From: Alphaproteobacteria bacterium
GTDB lineage: Bacteria; Pseudomonadota; Alphaproteobacteria; Caedimonadales; UBA9215
Length of the DNA: 33,591 bases
Direction of reading: 5' to 3'
Assembly (NCBI GenBank): GCA_024280495.1
Contig: JAJRPZ010000090.1
Location: 1 to 33,591, forward strand
The position numbers and the translations under genes were made by a program. The notes under the pieces are model-generated. The model did no database searches and had not been told where the DNA came from. It saw only the letters and a program-made list of their open reading frames with translations. Shown here one piece after another: positions 1 to 11,331 of this stretch (positions are counted from its first letter, which is position 1; every line of letters starts with the position of its first letter).

Positions 1-1060
1 CCTTGAGGTCTTACTCTCCGACCCTACCATTAACGATATCATGGTGAATGCTTATAATGTCGTGTTCGTTGAAAAACAAGGTAAACTCTATTTAACCGAT
101 GTAGAGTTTCGCAATGAGCGTCATGTTATGCAGATCGCCCAGCGCATGGCTAATATGATTGGACGACGCATCGATGAATCCAGCCCCATGGTCGATGCTC
201 GACTCCTTGATGGAAGCCGCGTTAATATTATAATCCCCCCAATATCTCTTGATGGTATTGCCATTTCCATTCGTAAATTTTCAACAAAAACAATATCTCT
301 TAATGACATGGTTCAAGGGGGCAGTCTTTCTCAACATATGGCTGACTTCCTTAAAATTGCTGCAAAATGCCGCCTTAATATTATTGTCTCTGGGGGGACA
401 GGGTCAGGTAAAACAACATTGCTTAATGCGCTTTCTCAACTTATTAACCCCAATGAACGCATTGTAACCCTTGAAGATGCAGCAGAATTGAAACTAACCC
501 AACCTCACGTTGTGCGCCTTGAATCCCGTCCTGCTAATATTGAAGGTGAAGGTGCCATCCATATTGCGGACCTTCTAAAAAATGCTTTACGTATGCGTCC
601 AGACCGCATAGTTGTGGGAGAATGCCGTGGCGCCGAAGCCTTTGATATGCTTCAAGCCATGAATACAGGTCATGATGGTTCTATGTCTACCGTTCACGCC
701 AATAACTCTGTTGAAGCTTTGAATCGACTTGAAAATATGCTTCTCATGACAGGTCATAATTTACCTCCTCAAGTTCTTAAAAGCTATATCGGTAGCTCCG
801 TTAACCTGATTGTTCACCTTGATCGCATGCGGGATGGAAAACGTCGAATCACCCAAATAACAGAAATAAATGGGACTAAAGACAATATTGTACAGCACCA
901 TGATATTTTTAAATTTTCCTATACCCATGATAATGAACATGGAATCATGCAAGGCACTTTTAAATATATACAAGCTCCTCTCCACACAACGGACGTCGCC
1001 AAGAATTTTAAACTTATCAACCAATTAAATGAAACCCTCAAATCGGCACCTTCCCTATGA
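1..1060 (+). CDS. cpaF: Tad/Cpa secretion ATPase CpaF (TadA), 5' end cut by window
   Basis: This is the hexameric secretion ATPase that powers assembly of Tad-type (Flp) pili at the inner membrane. The frame is already open at base 2: the residues before the first ATG (41) read LEVLLSDPTINDI, which matches the start of the CpaF core, so the true start lies outside the window. The Walker A motif GGTGSGKTT is encoded near 394-420. A Walker B/Asp-box region (RPDRIVVGECRG) and a His box (STVHANNS) follow. The upstream family block DESSPMVDARLLDGSRVN is also present. The stop overlaps the next gene by 4 bases (ATGA), indicating translational coupling with tadB. Family assignment is firm; whether the pilus is functional cannot be judged because the rest of the locus is outside. 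Confidence 0.95.
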   Translation, partial: LEVLLSDPTINDIMVNAYNVVFVEKQGKLYLTDVEFRNERHVMQIAQRMANMIGRRIDESSPMVDARLLDGSRVNIIIPPISLDGIAISIRKFSTKTISLNDMVQGGSLSQHMADFLKIAAKCRLNIIVSGGTGSGKTTLLNALSQLINPNERIVTLEDAAELKLTQPHVVRLESRPANIEGEGAIHIADLLKNALRMRPDRIVVGECRGAEAFDMLQAMNTGHDGSMSTVHANNSVEALNRLENMLLMTGHNLPPQVLKSYIGSSVNLIVHLDRMRDGKRRITQITEINGTKDNIVQHHDIFKFSYTHDNEHGIMQGTFKYIQAPLHTTDVAKNFKLINQLNETLKSAPSL

Positions 1061-2040
1061 CAGAAACTTTAATCATTGTCCTTTCTTGTTTTGTAGCCTT
1101 TTTTATTATTTATCTAGCCCTGGGCACCTTGCTTGACCTTCGTCAAAAAAAGCTCCGGCTTGCGGCTCGTATTTCCAGCACAATTTCAGGGAATGTTGCG
1201 ATTACTCCAGATCGCGTTACTTTGTTTCAAAAAAAACGCAGCAACCTAATTGAAAAAAAACTCCATGACTACCTTGGGAAATTCAAAAGTGAAAACTGGC
1301 TTCAACTTCACCTCTATCGTTCTGGACTAAAATTTTCTCTAACTCAATTTATTATTATTTATACGATAGTCGTTCTTACTTTAACTTTTTCTTCCTCTTT
1401 TTTTCTGTATTGGAGCCTTTTTGTCCGATTTTTCTTTTTTGCCTTTTTGAGTATTTTGGTTCTTTATTTTACCCTGGAATTTCTTAAAGGCCGTCGACAA
1501 AACCTTATTATTAAGCACCTACCTTCGGCTTTGGATATAATATTACGCTCCCTAAAAGCAGGTTATTCCGTTGAAAGAACATTTGTAGTGGTAGCAAAGG
1601 AATTACATCCGTCCGTTGGCGACGAATTCCAACAAATTGTTGACCAAATAAACGTTGGAGTAAGCTATGAAGATGCCCTGCGTCATGCTTCAGAACGTGT
1701 CCATACCAGTGATTTTTACTTTCTCTCCAATGCACTTATTATCCAACGTCAAACGGGAGGGTCCCTTTCTGATACCCTTGAAAATATTCTTTTCCTTTTG
1801 CAGCGTCGCCATGAAATTCGTCTTAAAACAATATCTTTATCCGCAGAAGCCAAGTCAACTGGAATGATTCTAGGTTCTGTTCCCATCGCCATTTGGATTA
1901 TTGTTTCTATTATGAAACCAGAATACCTAGATTTCTTTTTTTATGATGAAATGGGCAGTTTTCTTTTGAAGGTCGTTGTATCCCTTTTGCTTCTCGAAGT
2001 TCTTGTTATCAAGTGGCTCGTGAACATCAAAGTTGAATAG
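1057..2040 (+). CDS. tadB: Tad pilus inner-membrane platform protein TadB
   Basis: TadB is one of two paralogous GspF-like platform proteins of the Tad machine, sitting in the inner membrane and contacting the CpaF ATPase. The 327-residue product has an N-terminal membrane segment, two hydrophobic segments in the middle (about residues 95-145), the T2SSF-type helical domain (KHLPSALDIILRSLKAGYS through SLSDTLENIL) and C-terminal membrane helices. The order cpaF-tadB-tadC is the standard one for Tad loci. The ATG lies inside the cpaF stop (ATGA). The assignment rests on domain pattern plus context. Confidence 0.92.
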   Translation: MTETLIIVLSCFVAFFIIYLALGTLLDLRQKKLRLAARISSTISGNVAITPDRVTLFQKKRSNLIEKKLHDYLGKFKSENWLQLHLYRSGLKFSLTQFIIIYTIVVLTLTFSSSFFLYWSLFVRFFFFAFLSILVLYFTLEFLKGRRQNLIIKHLPSALDIILRSLKAGYSVERTFVVVAKELHPSVGDEFQQIVDQINVGVSYEDALRHASERVHTSDFYFLSNALIIQRQTGGSLSDTLENILFLLQRRHEIRLKTISLSAEAKSTGMILGSVPIAIWIIVSIMKPEYLDFFFYDEMGSFLLKVVVSLLLLEVLVIKWLVNIKVE

Positions 2041-2050
2041 GAAAAAAAAT

Positions 2051-2983
2051 ATGTCGCGCCCCTTTATTCTTTCACTTTTCACATTCCTCATTGTTTTTAG
2101 TTTGTATTGGTTTTTATCAAAATCTCAATCCAAGAGAGATCTTAAAACTCGGCTGAAATTTTCTGAAAAAAAATCTCTTAAAAACAATACTAAAACTGAA
2201 AACATGGACAAGGAAAAAGAGCCTTCATTTATTGATGATTTGATTAAAAAGATAAAAAATAAAAATAAACAAACCGTTGATGATTTCCGTATACGCTTTG
2301 AACAGTGTGGCTGGGATCCTCATTCAGCTGCTTTTTTAGTTCCCATCTATAAAATATGTTCGGTCATTGTTTTCATTATTCTTTTTTTCTTTTTAAATGA
2401 ATTTTCTGGAGCATTTTCTGCCCAAGCTCTTTTTTATAAGTACCTTATATTTTTTCTTTTTATTGGAATAGGATTTCGATTTTTTGATTATTTCACGGAT
2501 TTTAGAATAGCCTCTCGGCGGAATATTATTCTAAAAGATATTCCCATGGCTATTGATCTCTTAGTTGTGTGTGCACGTGCTGGTTTACCTTTTGATAGAT
2601 CACTTGATCGTATTTCTCAGGAAATTATTCACACCAACCCAGACCTCGCGCGTGAACTCACCATAACTTCCGCAGAGCTTTCTATTCTGCCTGATCGAAA
2701 AATAGCTTATCAAAATCTTGCTCGCCGCGTGGATTCTGACCTTATTAAAAACCTAACCACAAGTTTAGCTCAAGCCGAAGGACAAGGAGTCCCCATTGGA
2801 AAAACATTGATGTATCTTTCCCAAGAATCTTCCAAACAAAAACTCATGACCATCGAGGCAAAAGCAGCAAAACTTCCCTCAAAGTTAACGGTTCCAGTTG
2901 TATTGTTAAGTTTACCAGCTATTTTAATCATTATTTTAGGGCCCACCATTGCTGCTATTCTTGACAGTGATATGTTTAAATAA
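2051..2983 (+). CDS. tadC: Tad pilus inner-membrane platform protein TadC
   Basis: This is the second GspF-like platform protein of the Tad secretion system and the partner of TadB. The product has an N-terminal membrane helix, a Lys-rich linker, two central hydrophobic segments, a T2SSF helical domain (DIPMAIDLLVVCARAGLPF and QAEGQGVPIGKTLMYLSQE) and a final membrane helix. A longer frame could begin at a TTG at 2033, inside tadB. I prefer the ATG at 2051 because a purine-rich AGGAAAAAAA sits just upstream and it follows the tadB stop directly, giving 310 residues. It is co-transcribed with cpaF and tadB. Confidence 0.9.
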   Translation: MSRPFILSLFTFLIVFSLYWFLSKSQSKRDLKTRLKFSEKKSLKNNTKTENMDKEKEPSFIDDLIKKIKNKNKQTVDDFRIRFEQCGWDPHSAAFLVPIYKICSVIVFIILFFFLNEFSGAFSAQALFYKYLIFFLFIGIGFRFFDYFTDFRIASRRNIILKDIPMAIDLLVVCARAGLPFDRSLDRISQEIIHTNPDLARELTITSAELSILPDRKIAYQNLARRVDSDLIKNLTTSLAQAEGQGVPIGKTLMYLSQESSKQKLMTIEAKAAKLPSKLTVPVVLLSLPAILIIILGPTIAAILDSDMFK

Positions 2984-2994
2984 GGTTTGAAAAA

Positions 2995-3537
2995 ATGATA
3001 AAAAAAATAGTCCAATATTCCATCTGTAATTTTCGAGATTTCTTAGATCATAGAGCCCTTAAAAAATTATCGAACACAACTCCCCTCTTAAATCTCGAAG
3101 AATTTTATCAAGGAAATTTAAAGGCACATGGCGTTGCAAGGTCTCCTCTTGGTAAATTATGTCGTCGTTTTTCAGCAGAAGTTACAGGAAGGAAAGCCAA
3201 AAACGGCTCCTTAAATCTCGTTGAAAATTTCACCTACAGTGACGGTCGAAAATTCCATCGACAATGGGTTTTAAATCCTATGAAAGGTGAAAAAAAAGGA
3301 ATCTACAGTGGTGCGGGGAAAGATATTCACGGGAATATTAGTGCAAAATCGTCGGGATGTGCGGCATTGTTGCGTTACTCACTTAAAATTCCCAAAAAAG
3401 GATCTAGTAATTTTAAAACTCTCAATGTAAAGCATTGGCAGTATCAGATTTCAGATACAAAAACATTACACTTTTTGAACCTAAGTAAATGGGGGATCAC
3501 CATTCTAAATAGCACGGTGATATTCGAACGACCCTAA
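2995..3537 (+). CDS. DUF3833-like protein of unknown function
   Basis: The function is not known. The sequence resembles the DUF3833 family: an LEEFYQGNLKAHGV block near residues 34-47, then GKLCRRFSAEVTG, a FTYSDGRKFHRQWVL block, and a C-terminal KHWQYQISD...LSKWGI region ending in a beta-rich IFERP tail. Family members are usually small periplasmic lipoproteins of about 170-190 residues. This one has the right length (180) but no visible signal peptide or lipobox, so it may be cytoplasmic. It begins 11 bases after tadC with an AAGG element before the ATG, so it is probably in the Tad operon. The family call is from pattern recognition only. Confidence 0.7.
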   Translation: MIKKIVQYSICNFRDFLDHRALKKLSNTTPLLNLEEFYQGNLKAHGVARSPLGKLCRRFSAEVTGRKAKNGSLNLVENFTYSDGRKFHRQWVLNPMKGEKKGIYSGAGKDIHGNISAKSSGCAALLRYSLKIPKKGSSNFKTLNVKHWQYQISDTKTLHFLNLSKWGITILNSTVIFERP

Positions 3538-3669
3538 ATATAGTTAATAAAGTGTACTACACGTTCCCGTAAACCTAAACTGTAAGCCATAAAATCACTT
3601 TTATTTTAAGTCTACAATAGGTGGCACTTTTTTAGAATGAGTATATATAAAAAATTATTGAGACTGATC

Positions 3670-5559
3670 TTACTTCATAAAGCCATGCCAAATTTGCCCT
3701 GGCAACCTTGATCCAGTAACTTTGTTCATCAAGGCATTGTTATCATTTCCAACCCATACACCTGTAACAAGATCATCGCTGTATCCAACAAACCATGCAT
3801 CATTATAATTTTGTGTGGTGCCTGTTTTACCTGCACTTTTACGATTTTTTAATGCAATTAAGCGCCCCGTTCCTCTTTTCATAACACCTTGCAAGAGAGT
3901 ATCCATTTTTCTAGCGATTTCTTTGGAAATAACGAGATCGAAGGACTGTGGGGGTAAACGGTAAAGAGTTTTGCCGCGGCCCGTTTTGATATCCACGATA
4001 CCATAAGGATTAGAAGGATACCCACCACGGGAAATCGTCGCAAAGGCCGCCGTCATTTCCAAGAGTGAAGCGTCTCCCGTACCAAGGGCAATGGTCAAAT
4101 CATGGGGCTGGGGCGTTTTGAGCCCCATGCGCTTTGCCATTTCAATGACACGTTTTAAGCCAACAAACCTTGCAAGACGAATACTCACCCCATTAATAGA
4201 ATAGGCTAACCCTTCGGCCATACTCACGTCTCCCCTGGTTTTCCAACCATAATTTTTAGGGGACCACTTCCCAATTTTCACAGGCTCATCCACTATACGA
4301 CGGGTTGGTTGCAGCCCAGCCTCAAGGGCAGCTAGATAAACAAAAATCTTGAAAATAGATCCCGTTTGTCGTTGACTTTGAACCGCACGATTAAATTGAC
4401 TTTTACCATAACAATACCCCCCAACCATAGCCCTAATAGAACCAGACGATGTCATGCTTAACAAGGCACCTTGAGTAACATTAAGAGCAGGACCTTTTTC
4501 TTTAATTTGACCTTTTAATTCTTTTTCTGCTCTTTTTTGTAACTTTATATCGAGGGTTGTGGTGACCACTAAATCCTCCATAACCGTACCAATAATTTGG
4601 GGTAACTTTTCCAAAATCCAGTCCACGAAATAACGTGCGAAAAGATGTTTTTTCGTAATAATATGATCACGTATTTTGTATTTCTGCCATTTCTCCCATG
4701 TAGGATCAGTGATATAACCAGCATCCAACATGGCGCGTAATACAATTTTCGTTCTTTTTTGAGAAAGGCTTGCATTGTTATGGGGAGAATATCTTGAGGG
4801 TGCTTTCAAAAGTCCCGCCAAAAGTGCCCCCTCATAAAGATTCAAATCACGAGCTTCTTTATTAAAATAATGTTTGGCTGCAGCCCCAAGCCCAAAGGCA
4901 CCCGATCCAAAATAAACTCGATTCAAATAAATGGTCATGATTTGAGTTTTCGTAAAAATATATTCTAACCAAAAAGCCAATAAAACCTCTTGAATTTTAC
5001 GGCGAAGGGATCGATCACGGTAGGTATAAAGTCCTTCAGTTAAAAGAAAATTTTTGGCCAGTTGTTGAGTTATAGTACTCCCTCCCTGAACAACGCGTCC
5101 CGCTAGAAAATTTCGTATAAAAGCCCTTAATATACCAAAAATATCAACACCAAAATGATCAAAAAACCGTCGATCTTCCGTTGCAGTAAATGCTTGTACA
5201 ACGAATTTAGGCAAGTATTTTAAATTTATTGGTTTAGTATAATAATCTCCCACAATGGCGATCTTTTGGCCATCTCGTGCCAAAATAGTAATGTTAGGGC
5301 GCCTTGAAGTATCGATTAAACGTTCTGCGCTGGGTAAATCATATGAAAACCAAAAAACAAAAATAAGAGTAAGTAAACTTCCCCAAAGGAGTCCCATCAA
5401 TGAAAAGGAGGCCATGGATTTTTTAGATCCCAAAGCTGAGGTTTTTTTTGTTTTTTTAGGTTTGGATTTACGGTTTTTTTTTATTGATTTTTTTTTATTG
5501 GAAAGGGGTTTTGAGGGAGATGTTTTTTTTGATCTAGATGTGTGTGTTGAATCAGACAT
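3670..5559 (-). CDS. Bifunctional class A penicillin-binding protein (PBP1-type)
   Basis: This enzyme polymerises lipid II glycan strands and crosslinks the peptides in the periplasm. An extremely Lys/Ser-rich cytoplasmic tail (residues 1-49) precedes one membrane helix (about 51-72). The glycosyltransferase (GT51) domain shows ATEDRRFFDHFGVD with catalytic Glu128, QGGSTITQQLAKN (158-170) and a LNRVYFGSGAFGLGAAA block. The transpeptidase domain has the three penicillin-binding motifs: SIFK (Ser401-Lys404), SIN (454-456) and KTGT (578-581). At 629 residues it is shorter than many alphaproteobacterial PBP1a proteins and ends soon after the KTGT motif, so no C-terminal accessory domain is visible. 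It ends convergently with the DUF3833 gene. PBP1a and PBP1b subclasses cannot be separated by eye. Confidence 0.95.
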   Translation of the reverse strand: MSDSTHTSRSKKTSPSKPLSNKKKSIKKNRKSKPKKTKKTSALGSKKSMASFSLMGLLWGSLLTLIFVFWFSYDLPSAERLIDTSRRPNITILARDGQKIAIVGDYYTKPINLKYLPKFVVQAFTATEDRRFFDHFGVDIFGILRAFIRNFLAGRVVQGGSTITQQLAKNFLLTEGLYTYRDRSLRRKIQEVLLAFWLEYIFTKTQIMTIYLNRVYFGSGAFGLGAAAKHYFNKEARDLNLYEGALLAGLLKAPSRYSPHNNASLSQKRTKIVLRAMLDAGYITDPTWEKWQKYKIRDHIITKKHLFARYFVDWILEKLPQIIGTVMEDLVVTTTLDIKLQKRAEKELKGQIKEKGPALNVTQGALLSMTSSGSIRAMVGGYCYGKSQFNRAVQSQRQTGSIFKIFVYLAALEAGLQPTRRIVDEPVKIGKWSPKNYGWKTRGDVSMAEGLAYSINGVSIRLARFVGLKRVIEMAKRMGLKTPQPHDLTIALGTGDASLLEMTAAFATISRGGYPSNPYGIVDIKTGRGKTLYRLPPQSFDLVISKEIARKMDTLLQGVMKRGTGRLIALKNRKSAGKTGTTQNYNDAWFVGYSDDLVTGVWVGNDNNALMNKVTGSRLPGQIWHGFMK

Positions 5560-5579
5560 AAAAGGCCCCGCACCGTAAT

Positions 5580-6125
5580 CTAAGCAGGTAGGTGGGCGAA
5601 CAACGCCTCATAGTGATTTTGGATGTAATAAGCAAACCAAGCAGCATATTTATCGGGATCTCTTTTTAAATCCAACTGTATGGACGATGGCGACATCCAA
5701 AGGTATTCAGAAACCTCACGGGGGTCTGGTGTAAGAGGCTGACCGTCATATTCCGACGTGAATATATGGGCATATTCATGTTCAATCATACCTTGATCTA
5801 AGTTTTTTTTATAATAAATATGCATTAAAGGATTTACTTTGATAGACAACCCTAACTCTTCTTTTGTACGCCTCATGGCTGCATCTTCAACATTTTCTCC
5901 TGGGAAAGGATGCCCACAACAGGTATTAACCCATTTCAAGGAAGCATGATATTTTGACTTTGAACGACGCTGTATCAAAAGCTCCCTCTTTTCATTAAAT
6001 ATGAAAACTGAAAAAGATCGATGTAAAAGCCCTTTTCGATGAACGTCAAGTTTATCACCATATCCAACAACGTTATCATCTTGATCCACAAGGACAACGG
6101 AAATATCTTCATCACGAATCATCAT
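5580..6125 (-). CDS. idi: Isopentenyl-diphosphate delta-isomerase, type I (Nudix)
   Basis: The enzyme interconverts isopentenyl and dimethylallyl diphosphate in isoprenoid synthesis. Conserved family blocks are LLHRSFSVFIF with metal-ligand histidines (His29 and His35), QRRSKSKYHASLKW, NTCCGHPFPGE with the catalytic Cys (Cys70), a Nudix helix (AAMRRTKEELGL) and MIEHEYAHIF with the paired Glu (115, 117). I start at the ATG at 6125, which has AGGTGAGG just upstream; the frame could extend 24 bases to a TTG that overlaps the gyrB stop. It lies 13 bases after gyrB, so it is likely co-transcribed. Length of 181 residues is normal for type I enzymes. Confidence 0.93.
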   Translation of the reverse strand: MMIRDEDISVVLVDQDDNVVGYGDKLDVHRKGLLHRSFSVFIFNEKRELLIQRRSKSKYHASLKWVNTCCGHPFPGENVEDAAMRRTKEELGLSIKVNPLMHIYYKKNLDQGMIEHEYAHIFTSEYDGQPLTPDPREVSEYLWMSPSSIQLDLKRDPDKYAAWFAYYIQNHYEALFAHLPA

Positions 6126-6138
6126 AACCTCACCTGGT

Positions 6139-8616
<2,478 letters not shown>

Positions 8617-8639
8617 TTATAGCCTTTTTTTTCTCTTTT

Positions 8640-9845
8640 TCAAAGGACAGATATTTCATTATCACGTACAATAAATTGTTGAGCTTGATCCGAAAACCCT
8701 TCGAACACATGGCTATCCGTACCTGTCATCCAAGCCTGAACACCCAAGTTCAGTATTTCTTCAAACAAACAAGAACGCCTTTTTTCATCCAAATGCGCAA
8801 CCACCTCATCTAGCAATAAAATAGGAACCTGATCGCCACGCAAAGCCTGTAAACGAGTTGATGCCATAATGATGGAAATCAAAAGTGCTTTTTGCTCCCC
8901 CGTTGAACAATGCTCCGCCAAACGATTTTTATGGGCATAAACAGTCACTAGCTCACTTCGATGTGGACCAATGGTCGTACGCCCTGATTCCGCATCCTGA
9001 GATCGATATCGACACAGTTGATCTTTCATAAACTCCTCGACTTCCAACGCCGATTGAGACTCCAGGGCTTTCTCACAAGTCCCCTTAATGGAAAGAAGGG
9101 CTTTAGGAAAAACGCCAAGGGCCCCTTCTTTTGCTTGCATCAAAGACGTTAATGTTTGGAGGCGTGCTGCTGCAATAGATACGGCTGATTCCGCCATTTT
9201 GAGCTCAAGTGATTTCAACCAAGCATCCTGATGGATTCCATTCTGTTTCAAAAGACGTAAACGTTCACGCATGACATGTTCATAACCCATGACACGACTA
9301 GCATGACCTGGGTCCAAGCCATAAACAAGACGAGCTAAAAAGCGACGGCGCTCTGTGATTCCATCGACAAAAACACGGTCCATTTGAGGAGTTAGCCATT
9401 GCACGGCCACATGGTCACCAAGGGCCACTTGAGACTTCATATCCTCACGATCAATGCGGATAACTCTTTTTTCAAAACGCTTATCAGATTCACAGGGCTG
9501 GGCAAGCAAACCAGTCCCAATATCCGTCGTCACATAGGGACCAGACAACGTTACTGCAACGGACCACGATGGCGATCGCCTTCCAGAACAATGGTATAAA
9601 ATATCAGAAAGTTTTGCGTTACGAAGCCCTCGACCTGGAGACAAAAAAGAAAGGGCTTCTAGGATATTGGTTTTTCCCGCCCCATTATGCCCCGTGATAA
9701 CAACGGGTCTAGTATCGCACTTCAAAGAAAGAGTTTCATAGGATCTAAAACCAGATATCTTCAGCTTTATCAACCCGCTTTCTCTAGGAGTTTTTTCTTC
9801 AGGACTAAGAGGAAGAGAGCGAGCTAACGCTGTTACATTTTTCAT
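8640..9845 (-). CDS. recF: DNA replication and repair protein RecF
   Basis: RecF is an SMC-like ATPase that loads RecA at single-strand gaps with RecO and RecR. The Walker A motif GHNGAGKT is at residues 52-59, a signature motif (STGEQKALLISI) occurs near residues 330-341, and a Walker B stretch (ILLLDEVVAHLD) follows. The product has 401 residues, somewhat longer than most RecF, mainly from a 24-residue N-terminal extension before LIKLKISGFRSY. An internal start is possible but I see no better ATG with a ribosome-binding site. It lies between dnaN and gyrB on the same strand. Confidence 0.95.
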   Translation of the reverse strand: MKNVTALARSLPLSPEEKTPRESGLIKLKISGFRSYETLSLKCDTRPVVITGHNGAGKTNILEALSFLSPGRGLRNAKLSDILYHCSGRRSPSWSVAVTLSGPYVTTDIGTGLLAQPCESDKRFEKRVIRIDREDMKSQVALGDHVAVQWLTPQMDRVFVDGITERRRFLARLVYGLDPGHASRVMGYEHVMRERLRLLKQNGIHQDAWLKSLELKMAESAVSIAAARLQTLTSLMQAKEGALGVFPKALLSIKGTCEKALESQSALEVEEFMKDQLCRYRSQDAESGRTTIGPHRSELVTVYAHKNRLAEHCSTGEQKALLISIIMASTRLQALRGDQVPILLLDEVVAHLDEKRRSCLFEEILNLGVQAWMTGTDSHVFEGFSDQAQQFIVRDNEISVL

Positions 9846-9944
9846 AGATACTTTCTATGGGTCCAAAAAAAACTCAAGGAACGAAAGTCAAGAAACAAAG
9901 AGCGTTCTTAAAGTTAAACCAGGAAAATAATTCAGTGTTATTTT

Positions 9945-11057
9945 TTAAATACGCATGGGCATGAGAACGTACATAGCTTCCTTGCCCTCTTCACCTTGAA
10001 TCATCACAGGGGAGGCCTCATCTGAAAAAGACAATTCGGAACTTTCTCCATTCATTTTATCGGTAATATCCAAAAGATACTTTGAATTAAAACCAATACT
10101 GACAGGGGTAGAATCATAATCAACAATCATTTCCTCGTCGGCCACACCAAAACCGCCCCCATCGGCAGAAAAAGAAATCTTATTTTTTTCTATTGAAAGT
10201 TTCACTCCATGGGTTTTATCCGATGCCATAGTAGATACTCGATCCACAACGGTTGCAAGGTATGATGGATCAAAAATAAATCCCTTGTCTGCATTTTTTG
10301 GCACGACGCGCTCATATTCAGGAAACTGACCGTCGACCAATCTTGAAATCAGATAGGCATTTTGAAATTTCACACTAATTTGTGTTTCTGATAAAGAAAT
10401 TTCAAGATCTTGTTGATCTTCCGATGCCATATCTTGAATTTGAGATACTGTTTTTCTGGAAATAATAACCCCTGGAATACCTTCGGCACCCTCTGGTAAT
10501 GAGGTTTGCATCCGAGCCATACGATGACCATCGGTCGCCACTGCACGTAATTTACCATCATCGGTTGCATGCAGATAAATACCATTGAGGTAATAACGGG
10601 TTTCCTCCGTAGACATCGCAAAGGCAGTGCGGTCAAAAAGGGAAAGAATCGTTTTGGCTGGCACCGTAAAAGTACTTGGTAATTTAGCCACGGTCACTGA
10701 TGGGTAATCGTCAGGCGCCAAAACAGAAAGTTCAAAATGAGATTTTCCAGATTCTACAACCAGGCGCGTTTGATCTTTATCTAAAAACAAAAAGATTTCC
10801 GCATCCCCAGGCAATTTACGAACAATATCATAAAGCATTTTAGCGGAAACAGTTGTAACTCCCTTGCTTTCGACAGCAGCTGGAACAGTCTCAACAATAG
10901 AAATTTCAAGATCCGTTGAGGTAAAAGTTATTTTATCGTCACCGGTCGCATCAATCAAAACATTTGCCAGGATGGGCACCGTAGCGCGACGTTCAACAAT
11001 ACTATTACTGTGCTGAAGTGCTTTTAAAAAATGACTGCGACTTAAACTAATTTTCAT
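9945..11057 (-). CDS. dnaN: DNA polymerase III sliding clamp, beta subunit
   Basis: The beta clamp is a ring-shaped dimer that tethers DNA polymerase III to the template. The 370-residue product begins MKISLSRSHFLKALQ, carries the usual NVLIDA and DGHRMAR landmarks, and ends with the family-typical VLMPMRI tail. recF follows after a 99-base gap on the same strand. dnaA, often immediately upstream in other bacteria, is absent here: the neighbouring gene is a divergent secreted protein. Confidence 0.97.
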   Translation of the reverse strand: MKISLSRSHFLKALQHSNSIVERRATVPILANVLIDATGDDKITFTSTDLEISIVETVPAAVESKGVTTVSAKMLYDIVRKLPGDAEIFLFLDKDQTRLVVESGKSHFELSVLAPDDYPSVTVAKLPSTFTVPAKTILSLFDRTAFAMSTEETRYYLNGIYLHATDDGKLRAVATDGHRMARMQTSLPEGAEGIPGVIISRKTVSQIQDMASEDQQDLEISLSETQISVKFQNAYLISRLVDGQFPEYERVVPKNADKGFIFDPSYLATVVDRVSTMASDKTHGVKLSIEKNKISFSADGGGFGVADEEMIVDYDSTPVSIGFNSKYLLDITDKMNGESSELSFSDEASPVMIQGEEGKEAMYVLMPMRI

Positions 11058-11331
11058 GACGATAAAGACCTTGGATCAAGAATGGTGACACTTAAATTTA
11101 TTTTTCATACTAACGATTTTCAACAACAAGGGAAGCTCTTTTTTTTAATAACGATTACGAATTTTATCCTCATTTCAAAGATCAAATAAGACTAATAAAA
11201 TCACACATATAATTATAAAGAAATTTTATTACTGTCACTATATTTTTTATATGGTACTCTTCTGCCTAAGCTCTTTTTTTATAATTTAATACTATAAAAA
11301 AGAAAAGTTTTTAAAAATGGATCTATAAATT

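Noticed and set aside
11212-11238. dnaN promoter candidate on the - strand (GTGACA, 15-base spacer, TATAAT)
   Set aside because: Spacer is short and the site is about 155 bases from the start codon; many TATAAT-like words occur in this AT-rich gap.
9846-11331. Possible origin of replication near dnaN
   Set aside because: dnaN-recF-gyrB can flank oriC, but I see no cluster of DnaA boxes and no dnaA; AT-richness here is not above other intergenic gaps.
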